A DNA stretch of 64,000 nucleotides, taken from Verrucomicrobia bacterium SCGC AAA164-M04. GTDB lineage: Bacteria > Verrucomicrobiota > Verrucomicrobiae > Verrucomicrobiales > Akkermansiaceae. The notes beneath the pieces are model-generated. The model had not been told where the DNA came from and searched no databases. It saw nothing but the letters and a program-made list of their open reading frames with translations. The stretch lies in NCBI GenBank assembly GCA_000383735.1, contig KB912071.1:6161-70160 (forward strand), given 5' to 3'. A program made the translations under genes and the position numbers. Shown in pieces: positions 36,495-45,802 of this stretch (its first letter is position 1; every line of letters begins with the position of its first letter).

Positions 36495-36965
36495 TCAAAC
36501 ATTGATCTCAACCCAACTTCGACATCCCCCGTGGGATTTTGCATAGGCGAACCGGAGTGGATCTTTCAGCTTTTCTATTTCCACATACGCTACGTGAATA
36601 CTTCCCGAAGCCATTCCTTTCCCTTCCCAGAAAAATCGGTCCCGGATCGTTTCTTCAGTCCAAATGTGCTGATCAGCGAGTAACGCCACCTCATTCCAAT
36701 CAGTCAGGGTCACTGCCCTTTTCACCATCACCTTTGACTCAATAACCACCTTGTCGCCGAGCTCCCATTCGGGCTTCGCTTCTACTCCAGGAATCTTTAC
36801 ATAGTCACCCTGAGCATGAAAACGCGTGGGAAAGAGAACAAATTCATCGTGCGCAAATGAAAAACCCTCTCGCCCCTCGTGGATCCCACCCTTCCGGAGG
36901 ATCAGTGACTGACGCCCTTCCTCCAAGGCTTTACAGACAACATCCCATTCTTTGAAAGCGATCAT
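36495..36965 (-). CDS. DUF1802 family protein
   Basis: A 156-residue protein that matches DUF1802 nearly end to end: FKEWDVVCKALEEGRQSLIL at the start, then KGGIHEGREGFSFAHDEF and LFPTRFHAQ. The family is of unknown function, cytoplasmic, and found widely in bacteria. It is convergent with the ROK gene and divergent from metX. Confidence 0.85.
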   Translation of the reverse strand: MIAFKEWDVVCKALEEGRQSLILRKGGIHEGREGFSFAHDEFVLFPTRFHAQGDYVKIPGVEAKPEWELGDKVVIESKVMVKRAVTLTDWNEVALLADQHIWTEETIRDRFFWEGKGMASGSIHVAYVEIEKLKDPLRFAYAKSHGGCRSWVEINV

Positions 36966-37223
36966 ACTGCAAGCAAATCGACTTTTCTCGCAATTGGAAC
37001 CCTAAAGTAGAATAGCGTCGAAATCGTATATACGGTGGACCAACCTCCCGCGCTCAAACTCAAAACACTAGGTTCCTTTGGCCTATTAGGTAATGAATAC
37101 AATTCCCCTTCGACAGCCTGGTTTGTAGCCCAAAAGCCCCAGAGAAGCACTTTTGGCAGCTGACTCCTGCTCCATTTTCGGGTTTAGGGTTTTAAAATCC
37201 ATCATTTCAGTCTTTGTTTCAGC

Positions 37224-38360
37224 GTGCCCGACACCAAAAGCTCTCTCATTTCTCTTGGGGATCTCACCCTTCGTGACGGCGGACGCATTCCTTCGGCCCA
37301 ACTTGCCTACGCAACTTGGGGAACTCTTAATGAGGACCGCTCCAATGCAGTGCTCATTTTCCACGCCTTGTCCGGAACCCATCATGTCAGCGGCAATCAC
37401 CCCGAAGCACCAGAGGCCTGCAACCTTTGGACCGAGGAACTACACGATGGGTGGTGGAACAAAATGGTCGGCCCAGGTAAAGCAATCGATACAAACCATT
37501 TCTTCGTAATCTGTGCCAATTACTTGGGGGGGTGCTACGGCTCCACCGGACCATCAAGCATCAACCCCGAAACAGGGAAGATCTTTGGTTCAACTTTCCC
37601 GCACCTTAATATCGCTGATCTCGTGGATACTCAAATCCCACTTTTAAATCACCTGAAGATTAGCAAACTCCACTCGGTTGTTGGTCCATCGGTCGGCGGC
37701 CTTTGCACCCTCACTTTTGCGACACGTCATCCCGAAAAGGTGAACCGAGTCATTGCGATCGCCAGCGGATTTAAGACTACCGTCCTAAACCGACTCATTC
37801 TTTTTGAGCAAATTCTCGCCATCGAAAATGATAAGCATTTTAACGGTGGCGATTACTATGGATCTGAATACCCACGGATTGGTCTAGCGCTCGCGCGTAT
37901 GATCTCGCATAAAACATTTGTCCATTTAGACACCTTCGAAAAACGCGCACGCCGCGACCTTCTTCACGAAGAAGAAATGCTCTCATGGTATCAGGTTCGC
38001 GACACCTTCCAAAGCTACATGCTTCACCAAGGAAAGAAATTCACAGAGCGCTTTGATGCAAATACCTATCTCCGGATCATAGACATGTGGTCGCGTTACA
38101 ACGCCGTTCTCCAGGGAGATGCGTCCTCTCCCAAAGACCTCTTTACTCGTTGCAATGCCGCCGGACATAAGTTCCTTATTTTCTCGATCGACTCAGACTT
38201 CTGTTTCTATCCTGAGGAACAGGCCGAGGTCGTCAGACACCTAGAAGAGGCGTCAGTGGATAACATTCATATCACAGTCCATTCCGCGAAAGGACACGAC
38301 TCCTTCCTGCTGGAACCTGAGCTCTACACACCATACATACGCGAACATCTCGCAGATTAA
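37224..38360 (+). CDS. metX: homoserine O-acetyltransferase
   Basis: It acylates homoserine in methionine synthesis. The 378-residue enzyme has the family's alpha/beta-hydrolase fold: HALSGTHHVSG as oxyanion region, S156 in VVGPSVGGL as nucleophile, the Asp in SIDSDFCFYP, and the His in AKGHDSFLLE. The elbow reads GPSVGG instead of the usual GGSMGG. The GTG at 37224 is the first possible start. The upstream 258 bases show no SAM-riboswitch core that I can recognise. A G7 run at 37526-37532 is in frame. Confidence 0.93.
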   Translation: MPDTKSSLISLGDLTLRDGGRIPSAQLAYATWGTLNEDRSNAVLIFHALSGTHHVSGNHPEAPEACNLWTEELHDGWWNKMVGPGKAIDTNHFFVICANYLGGCYGSTGPSSINPETGKIFGSTFPHLNIADLVDTQIPLLNHLKISKLHSVVGPSVGGLCTLTFATRHPEKVNRVIAIASGFKTTVLNRLILFEQILAIENDKHFNGGDYYGSEYPRIGLALARMISHKTFVHLDTFEKRARRDLLHEEEMLSWYQVRDTFQSYMLHQGKKFTERFDANTYLRIIDMWSRYNAVLQGDASSPKDLFTRCNAAGHKFLIFSIDSDFCFYPEEQAEVVRHLEEASVDNIHITVHSAKGHDSFLLEPELYTPYIREHLAD

Positions 38361-38491
38361 TTCAAGGCTTTTGGCGCCCTAAAGCAATAGGAGTCCAATG
38401 AACCTTAGGTCAGCTCCCCCTTAAGTGGTCTAGGACTCACTACTTCTTACTTAATACCACTCATCAGGGGATTACGAAGGAAGCTCGATGG

Positions 38492-39383
38492 TTATGAAAT
38501 TGCAAACTTTGCCGCCTTTACCATCATCCCATAAACTTCTTTACGAGAAATCTTCACCCTAGCCTCCCAGTCTTCCCAAGACGCCACTTCTAATCGACTC
38601 AAAGTTTTACGCCCAATCATAGCCGGTAAAACTGTTCCGAAGCGCATTCGCCTCCCATTTAACGATCTCGCGTATCGTTCCGCCTGATCTAACCCTTTGT
38701 GAGCCTCCTTGATCCACCGTTGTCGCTCCCGCAGCAACTGCTCCCTTGTCTCAGCCCCTGGCAGATAACATCTTCCATTCTTCCGATCCTCGGGCACATC
38801 TCGCAAAATATTTATCAACTGTAGGCTACGCCCATACGCTTGACCCCATCTCATCATTTCGTCATCTGAAGCCCGCGCGAAATCCCCTCCCCCCCCCTAT
38901 TCCAATTTCTGTCCAAAACTCCCCAACACATCCAGCTACTTGATAGGTGTAGGTCCTCAGCTCATCATCAGAGTCCAAGCTTACCACCCCTTCACCTGCA
39001 AAGCGATCCAGATCCCAACATTGGCCCTCAGTGATGATTCCGACCACTTTGCGAACCGAAACTTGTTGCCAATCCGGTAGGTTTCCCAGCGCTGCCACAC
39101 AATCGCCTAACTTCGACATCAACACCTTTTCTCCCTCTGCGAGCCCTTTAACTTCGGGCATTTGGAACATTTTGCCTTCTGTTACAAATTTCACGAATTG
39201 CACTAATAAATCACGACGCTCCATGATCCCGAGTTGCCCCGCATCAGCAATCGTGTCACTCGCTCGAGCGAGTAAATAACCAATACTCGTTGGTGCCCTA
39301 AACCCTTTTGGTAAAAACCGTAAGCTAAGGTAAAAAGAACGGGACACATCCTTCAAAACCTTACGACTTAAATTCCCGCTCAT
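38492..39383 (-). CDS. squalene/phytoene synthase family protein, frameshifted
   Basis: It joins two prenyl diphosphates head to head in carotenoid, squalene or hopanoid synthesis. The N-terminal part has SFYLSLRFLP and the first Asp motif ARASDTIAD; the C-terminal part has the second motif in NILRDVPEDRKNGRCYLP. A run of nine C at 38889-38897 splits the gene: the first frame ends at 38862, and the second is open from upstream of 38857 to the stop at 38492. With eight bases the reading joins as IGGGGDFARASDDEMMRWG, a good family match, giving about 297 residues. The ATG at 39383 (MSGNLSRK) is chosen over the TTG at 39431 in the heptamer repeat. The break may be an indel artefact or slippage. 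Confidence 0.85.
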
Positions 39384-39405
39384 GGTGATGCAACACTTCT
39401 CCCAG

Positions 39406-39440
39406 TTCAGCGTTGAGAGTTCAATGTTCAATGTTCAATG
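39406..39440. repeat. heptamer repeat array between divergent genes
   Basis: Five head-to-tail 7-base units: TTCAGCG, TTGAGAG, then TTCAATG three times. It covers the short spacer between the squalene/phytoene synthase and hemW, and the fourth unit supplies the likely hemW ATG. Similar heptamer arrays exist, as I recall, between genes in other Verrucomicrobia; this is from memory and unchecked. Confidence 0.75.
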
Positions 39441-40531
39441 TTCCGCAAGTGCACCTCTACCTCCACATCCCTTTTTGCCACCGCATCTGCCCCTACTGCT
39501 CATTTTATAAGCACACCCCCGGCAAAACTGACCTTGGAACCTTTGTCGAAGCCATTTTAGATGAAGCACGCTTCGCTGCCAAAAAAAACCTCCCACCTCT
39601 CAAAACTATCTACTTCGGTGGAGGGACACCCTCCATGCTCTCGCCTACCCACCTCCGGCGGCTTTTCGAAGGCCTCCGCACAATTCTTGATTTCTCCGCT
39701 GTTGGGGAAGTTACTCTTGAGGCAAATCCGGCTACTTTCACTTCCCGCACCGCTCACCTTTACGAGGACCTCGGCGTGACTCGGGTTTCCTTGGGTGTTC
39801 AATCCTTTCTTGGCAAGCACCTCGAAACTCTTGGTCGTGAGCACTCACCTATGCAGGCGATTTCCTCGGTCCACCTTCTACGCGAAGCCTCCAACCTCGA
39901 GGTCAACATTGACCTCATCTTCTCTGTTCCGGGCCAATCACTTCTCGATTGGGAAGACACTCTTACCCAAGCTCTCGCCCTCCAACCCGACCACCTTTCC
40001 GCCTATAATCTCACCTATGAAGAAGACACTGCTTTCTTCGAAAAATTTCAAAAAGGCACTTTCCAAGACGATTCGAATCTTAATGCTGAAATGTTCTCCT
40101 TGAGCGAGGAGATCCTAACCTCCGCCGGCTACGAGCATTATGAGACATCCAATTACGCGCTTCCCGGAAGACGTTCACGTCACAACGAAGGTTACTGGAC
40201 CGGTAACGACTACCTCGGTCTCGGACCCTCCGCTGTTTCCACTCTAAACCGCACCCGACATCAGAACATCTGTGACACTCCCGATTATCTCAAGCGAATT
40301 GCATCGATTGGTCACGCCCAAGAAAAAATCGAAATTCTAGATGACGAGGCCTGGCGTCTTGAGCGTATCGCCCTTCAACTCCGCACCACTGAAGGGTTAC
40401 CCCTCAAATACCTCTTACCAGACGCGAATCTAGGTTCGATCAACCATCTCGTAAGGAAAACAGCGACCCACCTCCAACTCATTAATGACGGCCCTCTCCT
40501 TGTGGACTCCATCGCGGCAGAATTAGCGTAA
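39431..40531 (+). CDS. hemW: HemW-type radical SAM protein (coproporphyrinogen III oxidase-like)
   Basis: A radical SAM enzyme of 366 residues. The signature HIPFCHRICPYCSF holds the three cysteines of the 4Fe-4S cluster, followed by YFGGGTPSML. HemW proteins are heme chaperones often misnamed as coproporphyrinogen oxidase; HemN-specific features are lacking. The C-terminal HemN-like domain includes SNYALPGRRSRHNEGYW and YLGLGPSA. The in-frame ATG at 39431 sits inside a heptamer repeat; the TTG at 39413 is the only longer option. Confidence 0.9.
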   Translation: MFNVPQVHLYLHIPFCHRICPYCSFYKHTPGKTDLGTFVEAILDEARFAAKKNLPPLKTIYFGGGTPSMLSPTHLRRLFEGLRTILDFSAVGEVTLEANPATFTSRTAHLYEDLGVTRVSLGVQSFLGKHLETLGREHSPMQAISSVHLLREASNLEVNIDLIFSVPGQSLLDWEDTLTQALALQPDHLSAYNLTYEEDTAFFEKFQKGTFQDDSNLNAEMFSLSEEILTSAGYEHYETSNYALPGRRSRHNEGYWTGNDYLGLGPSAVSTLNRTRHQNICDTPDYLKRIASIGHAQEKIEILDDEAWRLERIALQLRTTEGLPLKYLLPDANLGSINHLVRKTATHLQLINDGPLLVDSIAAELA

Positions 40532-40611
40532 TCAATGATCCCTAATTGGCACATCTTTACTTATCTTATCGTTCGCAATACCCAAACCCGCTGCAGGTCG
40601 ATCTAAGGCAG

Positions 40612-41850
40612 CTACTTTTCGATCTCCCTCCGCACGTCCTCCGTAAGTCCGCTCCTTTGTAGCCACTGACGTCCCTCTTCAGCATTCTGCCTCATCAATG
40701 CTCGACCTGCACGAATCATTGCGGTCCTTCGGGATTCGCTATCTTGAATCTCGTCGGCCCAAGCAATCGCAGAATGTGGATCATCACCTGAAATTCGGGA
40801 TGAAAATGCTTCAACTGCTGCATCCCTTTCACTTGTGTCGGACATACCGTTCAAAAACTCGTAAACTGAATCTGGATCCTGCCCGGTCCATTCTAAAACT
40901 ACCTCTCCAATACTAGCGTTCTTCCCCGGTCCATCCGGAAGTCTTTGGGCCCATTCCAAACAACCTGCGGGATCCTCCTGCGCCCACTTTGCCGCTACAA
41001 GCTTTTTAATCTCTACCCCTTCCTCACCGTCCAAACCAGCCGCCCAATTGGCGGCTTCCTTTGGCTCTCGTTTAACAAATTCTCCTGTCACATCCCTTAA
41101 TGTATCGTTCCTCACTTTTCCTTCCGGCAATTCAAGTGCCCATGCCGCCGCCCGCGGCAAAGTCTCTACCTCCAACATCTTATCTTTGACCAGTCCCAAC
41201 ATTTCCCCTGCACGCTGGTCCTCAGCCTCAAGCTTTCTTACCGCAAAATCGGTTGCAAAAGCCAGATCTGAACTCGCCAGTCCCTTTAGCATTCCAAAGG
41301 TAACATCACTACAATTACTTCGATCTTCCTCTAAGGAATCATACCAGGATAACGCGCCCACCGGATCTAAGCTTGCCCAACCCATCATTGTTGCGGCCAT
41401 ATCCTTCTCCTTAGTGTCTGCTCCGATTTCAACCGCTTCGACTCCTAACATGGCCCCCCAAGCGAAATGAAAATCCTGAAACTCATTACTTTCGGGCGAA
41501 AAATGCACAACTTGGTCTCTCACCAACATTGCATTTTCCTTGTTCATTCCTTCAAGAAGCCGACCCAAAGCTGCCCTTCTTCGCAATGGATTTAATTCCC
41601 AGCGCAAACTCTTTCCGACTTCGATGATTTCATTTCTACTCATCTTTCTTTTCCCCACTCCCGTCCCCAAAGCTCTATCTACAGTTCGACGATCTTTTCC
41701 CCCACGGTCTAAACCTCCAGCTAAAGTTTGTCCCTGCAGATCCTCAAATTCACCACCCCTTACATCCTCTCCGCGACCCCCCAGTGCCCAGATTGCAATC
41801 ATTCCGATTCCAACTAAGCCCCCCCCGAATATGACCGACTTTTGCAACAT
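40612..41850 (-). CDS. membrane-anchored protein with tandem WA-type helical repeats
   Basis: No named family recognised. The 412-residue protein has one N-terminal helix (VIFGGGLVGIGMIAIWALGG) as anchor or signal. The rest consists of degenerate units of roughly 35-40 residues centred on WAxxxDPxxAxxW (GWASLDPVGALSWYDSL, AAKWAQEDPAGCLEWAQRL, then SAIAWADEI). These are probably helical hairpins of TPR or Sel1 type and would form a periplasmic scaffold. A C8 run at 41819-41826 is in frame. Confidence 0.75.
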   Translation of the reverse strand: MLQKSVIFGGGLVGIGMIAIWALGGRGEDVRGGEFEDLQGQTLAGGLDRGGKDRRTVDRALGTGVGKRKMSRNEIIEVGKSLRWELNPLRRRAALGRLLEGMNKENAMLVRDQVVHFSPESNEFQDFHFAWGAMLGVEAVEIGADTKEKDMAATMMGWASLDPVGALSWYDSLEEDRSNCSDVTFGMLKGLASSDLAFATDFAVRKLEAEDQRAGEMLGLVKDKMLEVETLPRAAAWALELPEGKVRNDTLRDVTGEFVKREPKEAANWAAGLDGEEGVEIKKLVAAKWAQEDPAGCLEWAQRLPDGPGKNASIGEVVLEWTGQDPDSVYEFLNGMSDTSERDAAVEAFSSRISGDDPHSAIAWADEIQDSESRRTAMIRAGRALMRQNAEEGRQWLQRSGLTEDVRREIEK

Positions 41851-41985
41851 TTAAGAAATACGAAGCAAAATCCCCTCGTTTATCATTTTAGAGACATTAT
41901 TCAGACCGCGCCGCGGTAAAAACCACCTAGAAGGGCGACCTGAAAGAGAAGGGCAAAACTTGTGGTATCCACAAAGCAACACTTG

Positions 41986-44364
41986 ATGAGACTTCGAACC
42001 TTCCAATTGCTATTTGTTCTTCTGTTCATAATGCCTTCCCCGGGATTGGTAGCGATTAACTTTGAGGAACAGGTCAAACCTATCCTTCAAGAGCACTGCT
42101 TTAAATGCCACGGCGAAAAAAAACAAAAAGGCGATTTGCGGCTTGATACTCTCTCGCAAGATCTTCTTAAGAACCGCGTTGCCGCAGAAACTTGGCATGA
42201 TGTCCGAGACACTCTCAATCTTTCGGAAATGCCACCGAAGAAAGAGGACCCGCTGTCCCCAGACGAACTCAAAATACTCACTTCCTGGATTGCGCAAGAA
42301 ATCGACGCTCTCGTAGCAGCCAGAACAAATACTGACGGTCGCGTTGTTTTACGGCGCCTCAACAAAACCGATTACCAGAATACGATGCGAGACCTCCTCG
42401 GTATTGAGATGGATTATGCCAAGAATCTTCCACCAGAAACTCTTTCGGAAGATGGCTTTCGCAATAATGGGGAAACACTCCAAATGTCGGACCTGCAGCT
42501 GGAGTATTATCTAGAATCAGCCCGCGAGGGACTCACTAAAGCGATCGTTACTGGTTCACGCCCCAATTTCTTTGAGAAAGAATTCACCACGAGCGTAAAT
42601 GATAAAAACCGGGGCAGCAACATCCTCGACAAAGATCAGCAATTTATCGCCAAACTTATCGATTACCCTGAAGAGGGTGAGATTCTGATCCGTGCTAAGG
42701 TAAGAGCAGAATTTGCGGAGGGCCGTGGTTACCCCCAACTCCGCGCCGCTATAGGCTACCGCGCTGATGTCCAAGCCCCTCGCGAATTTATTAAATCGGT
42801 CGACATTACCTCGGAAGATTGGCAGGTCATTGAGTTCCGGGCACGAATTGAAAACTTCCCCCTCCCCAGTAAAACTCAAAGCAAATTCCCTGGCCTCCTC
42901 CTATGGCTCGATAATGCTTATGCCGAAGGCCGTGATAAGCCAATCAAGGCCCGGGGTAAGAGAAAGAAAAGAAACGCTCGCGAAGACCCGCTGACCTATC
43001 CCCAAATTGAGGTTGCTTCAATGGAATTCACAGGACCCAATTTAGACAGTTGGCCACCAGAACACCATCAAGCAATCCTATTTTCGTCCAACCAGCGCTC
43101 AAATGAGGAAGCCTACTCAATAGATGTGCTCCGTCACTTCATGAGCAGGGCCTTTCGTCGACCTATCAGCGACGAGGAAATCGCTCCTTACCATCGATTC
43201 TTTAGATCAGCCCGTCCAAAGATGGGAACCTTTGAAGAAGCTATTCGCGAGACGCTAGCGATGGTTCTGATCTCACCCGACTTCCTTTTTCTCGTAGAAC
43301 CTTCCGGATCTTCAAAACGCTCCATTAGCGATTGGGAACTGGCTTCCCGCCTCTCCTATTTTCTATGGAGCACCATGCCCGATGCTCGCCTTTTCAATCT
43401 TGCCAAAAAAGGGGATCTGAGAAAACCAGACGTTTTAGAAAAAGAGATTTCACGGATGATTTCAGATGAACGTTCGTGGCAATTTGTAGAACAGTTCGCC
43501 GAACAATGGCTCGATGTGGGGGCTCTCCAGCGTGTCGCTATCGACCCTAATTCTTATCCAAAATTCGACTCAGCCCTCAAAGCTTCAATGCGAGGCGAAA
43601 CGATTCACTTCTTTGGTGAACTATTTAGAAAAAACCTGAGCGCTCTCAATATCCTCGATTCCAATTTCACCATGTTGGATGAACCACTTGCCAAGCACTA
43701 CGGCCTCACGGGACCCAAAGGCAGCCGCTTTGAACGAGTCTCCATTAAACCCAGTGACCATCGCGGAGGCATCCTCGCCCACGGCAGTGTCCTTCTAGGC
43801 AATTCCTCTGGTGAAGATTCACACCCTATCAAACGAGCAGTTTGGATCCGCGAACGTCTCCTCGATGATCCTCCGGCTCCGCCACCGCCGGATGTTCCAG
43901 CTCTCGATCCATCCGATCCAGATTTTGCCTCCCTCTCAGTTCGCGATCAACTTGCCGAGCATCGCAAGCAGGTCTCCTGTAACGAGTGCCATCGTAATAT
44001 CGATCCCTGGGGAATCTCTCTCGAAAACTTTGGTGCTGACGGACTCTGGCGAGAGGAGATCCTCCGCAAAAAGGTCAAAGGAAAAGGCATGATCAAGCTT
44101 CCCGTTCTCTCCAAAGCAACCCTCCCGAACGGCAAGAAGGTCGAGGGGCTAGCCGGCCTCAAAAAACATCTCCTCGAGGATCGTCGCGAGCAATTCGCCC
44201 GTGCCTTCACCACGAAACTTCTCACCTATGCCCTAGGACGTCGCCTCGAATTAATCGATGAAAAGTCAATAAATAATCTCACCTCAAAGTTCATTGAATC
44301 TGATTACCGAATCAAAAATTTGATTCATCTGGTGGTGACCAGTAAAAGATTCCAGAGTAAGTAA
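41986..44364 (+). CDS. DUF1592 protein with planctomycete-type cytochrome domain
   Basis: The 792-residue secreted protein has a signal peptide, then the PSCyt1-type heme motif CFKCH near residue 40, with NLSEMPPKKEDPLSP giving the distal Met. DUF1587 (RRLNKTDYQNTMRDLLG), DUF1595/DUF1592 (FMSRAFRRPISDEE, LASRLSYFLWSTMPD), DUF1588 (HGSVLLGNSSGED, CNECHRNIDPWG) and DUF1585 (TYALGRRLELID) follow in order. A second heme-like CNECH is inside DUF1588. The protein probably transfers electrons outside the cytoplasm together with the DUF1552 protein 3 bases downstream. I chose the ATG at 41986 over the GTG at 41962. Confidence 0.93.
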   Translation: MRLRTFQLLFVLLFIMPSPGLVAINFEEQVKPILQEHCFKCHGEKKQKGDLRLDTLSQDLLKNRVAAETWHDVRDTLNLSEMPPKKEDPLSPDELKILTSWIAQEIDALVAARTNTDGRVVLRRLNKTDYQNTMRDLLGIEMDYAKNLPPETLSEDGFRNNGETLQMSDLQLEYYLESAREGLTKAIVTGSRPNFFEKEFTTSVNDKNRGSNILDKDQQFIAKLIDYPEEGEILIRAKVRAEFAEGRGYPQLRAAIGYRADVQAPREFIKSVDITSEDWQVIEFRARIENFPLPSKTQSKFPGLLLWLDNAYAEGRDKPIKARGKRKKRNAREDPLTYPQIEVASMEFTGPNLDSWPPEHHQAILFSSNQRSNEEAYSIDVLRHFMSRAFRRPISDEEIAPYHRFFRSARPKMGTFEEAIRETLAMVLISPDFLFLVEPSGSSKRSISDWELASRLSYFLWSTMPDARLFNLAKKGDLRKPDVLEKEISRMISDERSWQFVEQFAEQWLDVGALQRVAIDPNSYPKFDSALKASMRGETIHFFGELFRKNLSALNILDSNFTMLDEPLAKHYGLTGPKGSRFERVSIKPSDHRGGILAHGSVLLGNSSGEDSHPIKRAVWIRERLLDDPPAPPPPDVPALDPSDPDFASLSVRDQLAEHRKQVSCNECHRNIDPWGISLENFGADGLWREEILRKKVKGKGMIKLPVLSKATLPNGKKVEGLAGLKKHLLEDRREQFARAFTTKLLTYALGRRLELIDEKSINNLTSKFIESDYRIKNLIHLVVTSKRFQSK

Positions 44365-44367
44365 ATT

Positions 44368-45711
44368 ATGAACCGCAAATCTTGGCACCTTCCCCGCCGC
44401 ACCTTCTTGCGCGGCGTCGGGGCCTCCCTTTCCTTACCATTTCTCGAATGCATGGGAGCTGACCTCAAAAAAGCCCCGCAGCCAAAACGCTTCTGTGCGA
44501 TCTACTTTCCCTATGGCGTAAGCCTGCCAAGGAATAATAAAGGGAAGAACAACCCCGAATCGAAATGGCGATGGTTCCCCGATACTGAAGGTAATGATTA
44601 TCAATTTAATGAAAGCCTTAGATGCCTTGAGCCTCTCCGCAAACACCTTTCAATTCTCGGTGGCCTCTCTCATCCGAATGGCCGCAAAATCGGTGGACAC
44701 GACACCGCCGACATCTTCCTAACTGCGGCCAAACTCAAAGGTGGACAGCTCAAAAATTCTATTTCTCTCGATCAACTACTTGCCGCAAAACTTGGCGATG
44801 AGACCCGCTTTCGCTCGCTGAGCCTTTCGGTCGATGGTGGAGTTGGCGAAGCGACTCGCTCCAGCACTCTTTCATTCAACCGTAACGGATCACCTGTCCC
44901 AGCTCTTCACCATCCTCGCCTTGTCTACAATCGACTATTCGGAAAGGAGGACAAGAGTATCGACTCGAAGCGCCAGGAAATCAAAAACTCCGGCCATATG
45001 CTTGATCTTGTTCTCGAGCATTCAAAGTCCGTTCGCCGGAAACTCGGGAAACACGATCAGGAGAAGTTTGACGAGTATCTTCAATCGGTTCGCCAAATCG
45101 AACAAAGGGTCGAACGTTCAGAAAAATGGCTCGATATCCCAAAGCCGCAGATCAACCTCTCTGGATTACATCTTGACGCCGATGATAAGACTCCTGGAGA
45201 ATTGATTAAAACGATGCTCGACCTTATGTTCCTTGCGATCCAAACCGATTCGACTCGCTTTCTCACTTATCAAATGGGGAATATGAACGGCGCTACTTCA
45301 ATCGCGACAAAGTTTCCATCTCTCCTCGGTTTCGGGAAAAATCAGCACAGCCTTGCTCATGGATGGAACAAGCCTAGCGGAGCTGAAGCACTTGGAAAAT
45401 GGGACCGTTTTCGTGCTGAACAGCTGACTTATTTCCTTCACCGCCTGCGGAATACCCCAGAAAATGAAGGCACTCTTCTGGATCAGACCATGGTTCTTTA
45501 TGGAAGCAGCAATAGTACTACTCACAACAATACCAACTACCCTCTAGTCCTAGCCGGTGGTGACAAACTTGGGCTCAAACACGGGGCCTATCATCGCTTT
45601 GGGCCAGAAGTCCCACTCTCAAATCTCTTTGTCACCATGGCGAATCGTCTCGGTATGTCCGAATCTAAATTTGTCGACAGCACCGATGAAATGTCTGAGA
45701 TCATTAGTTAA
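44368..45711 (+). CDS. DUF1552 domain-containing protein, Tat-exported
   Basis: The 447-residue protein starts with a twin-arginine signal (LPRRTFLRGVGASLSLPFLE), so it is exported folded. The body matches DUF1552, with FCAIYFPYGVS, SLDQLLAAKLGDETRF and the C-terminal YGSSNSTTHNNTNYPLVLAGG. The family is related to DUF1501 and always tends to follow DUF1592 genes, as here at a 3-base gap. Function not known; a role in an extracellular redox or hydrolytic complex is inferred from the pairing with the cytochrome protein. Confidence 0.92.
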   Translation: MNRKSWHLPRRTFLRGVGASLSLPFLECMGADLKKAPQPKRFCAIYFPYGVSLPRNNKGKNNPESKWRWFPDTEGNDYQFNESLRCLEPLRKHLSILGGLSHPNGRKIGGHDTADIFLTAAKLKGGQLKNSISLDQLLAAKLGDETRFRSLSLSVDGGVGEATRSSTLSFNRNGSPVPALHHPRLVYNRLFGKEDKSIDSKRQEIKNSGHMLDLVLEHSKSVRRKLGKHDQEKFDEYLQSVRQIEQRVERSEKWLDIPKPQINLSGLHLDADDKTPGELIKTMLDLMFLAIQTDSTRFLTYQMGNMNGATSIATKFPSLLGFGKNQHSLAHGWNKPSGAEALGKWDRFRAEQLTYFLHRLRNTPENEGTLLDQTMVLYGSSNSTTHNNTNYPLVLAGGDKLGLKHGAYHRFGPEVPLSNLFVTMANRLGMSESKFVDSTDEMSEIIS

Positions 45712-45802
45712 TCGTTAAGCTGTATTAGACTAACACGAACAAACCGAAGAGCTCAAGGTATCTAAAAACCAGGCGACAAATCCCGGTAATCAACGATGTT
45801 TA

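Noticed and set aside
36962..37150. 62-codon minus-strand frame upstream of metX
   Set aside because: It has no recognisable family and no strong start context. It overlaps the start of the DUF1802 gene by only a few bases and gives no evidence of coding.
36966..37223. SAM riboswitch upstream of metX
   Set aside because: I looked for the SAM-I and SAM-II cores and saw neither. The region has no clear hairpin with a T tract.
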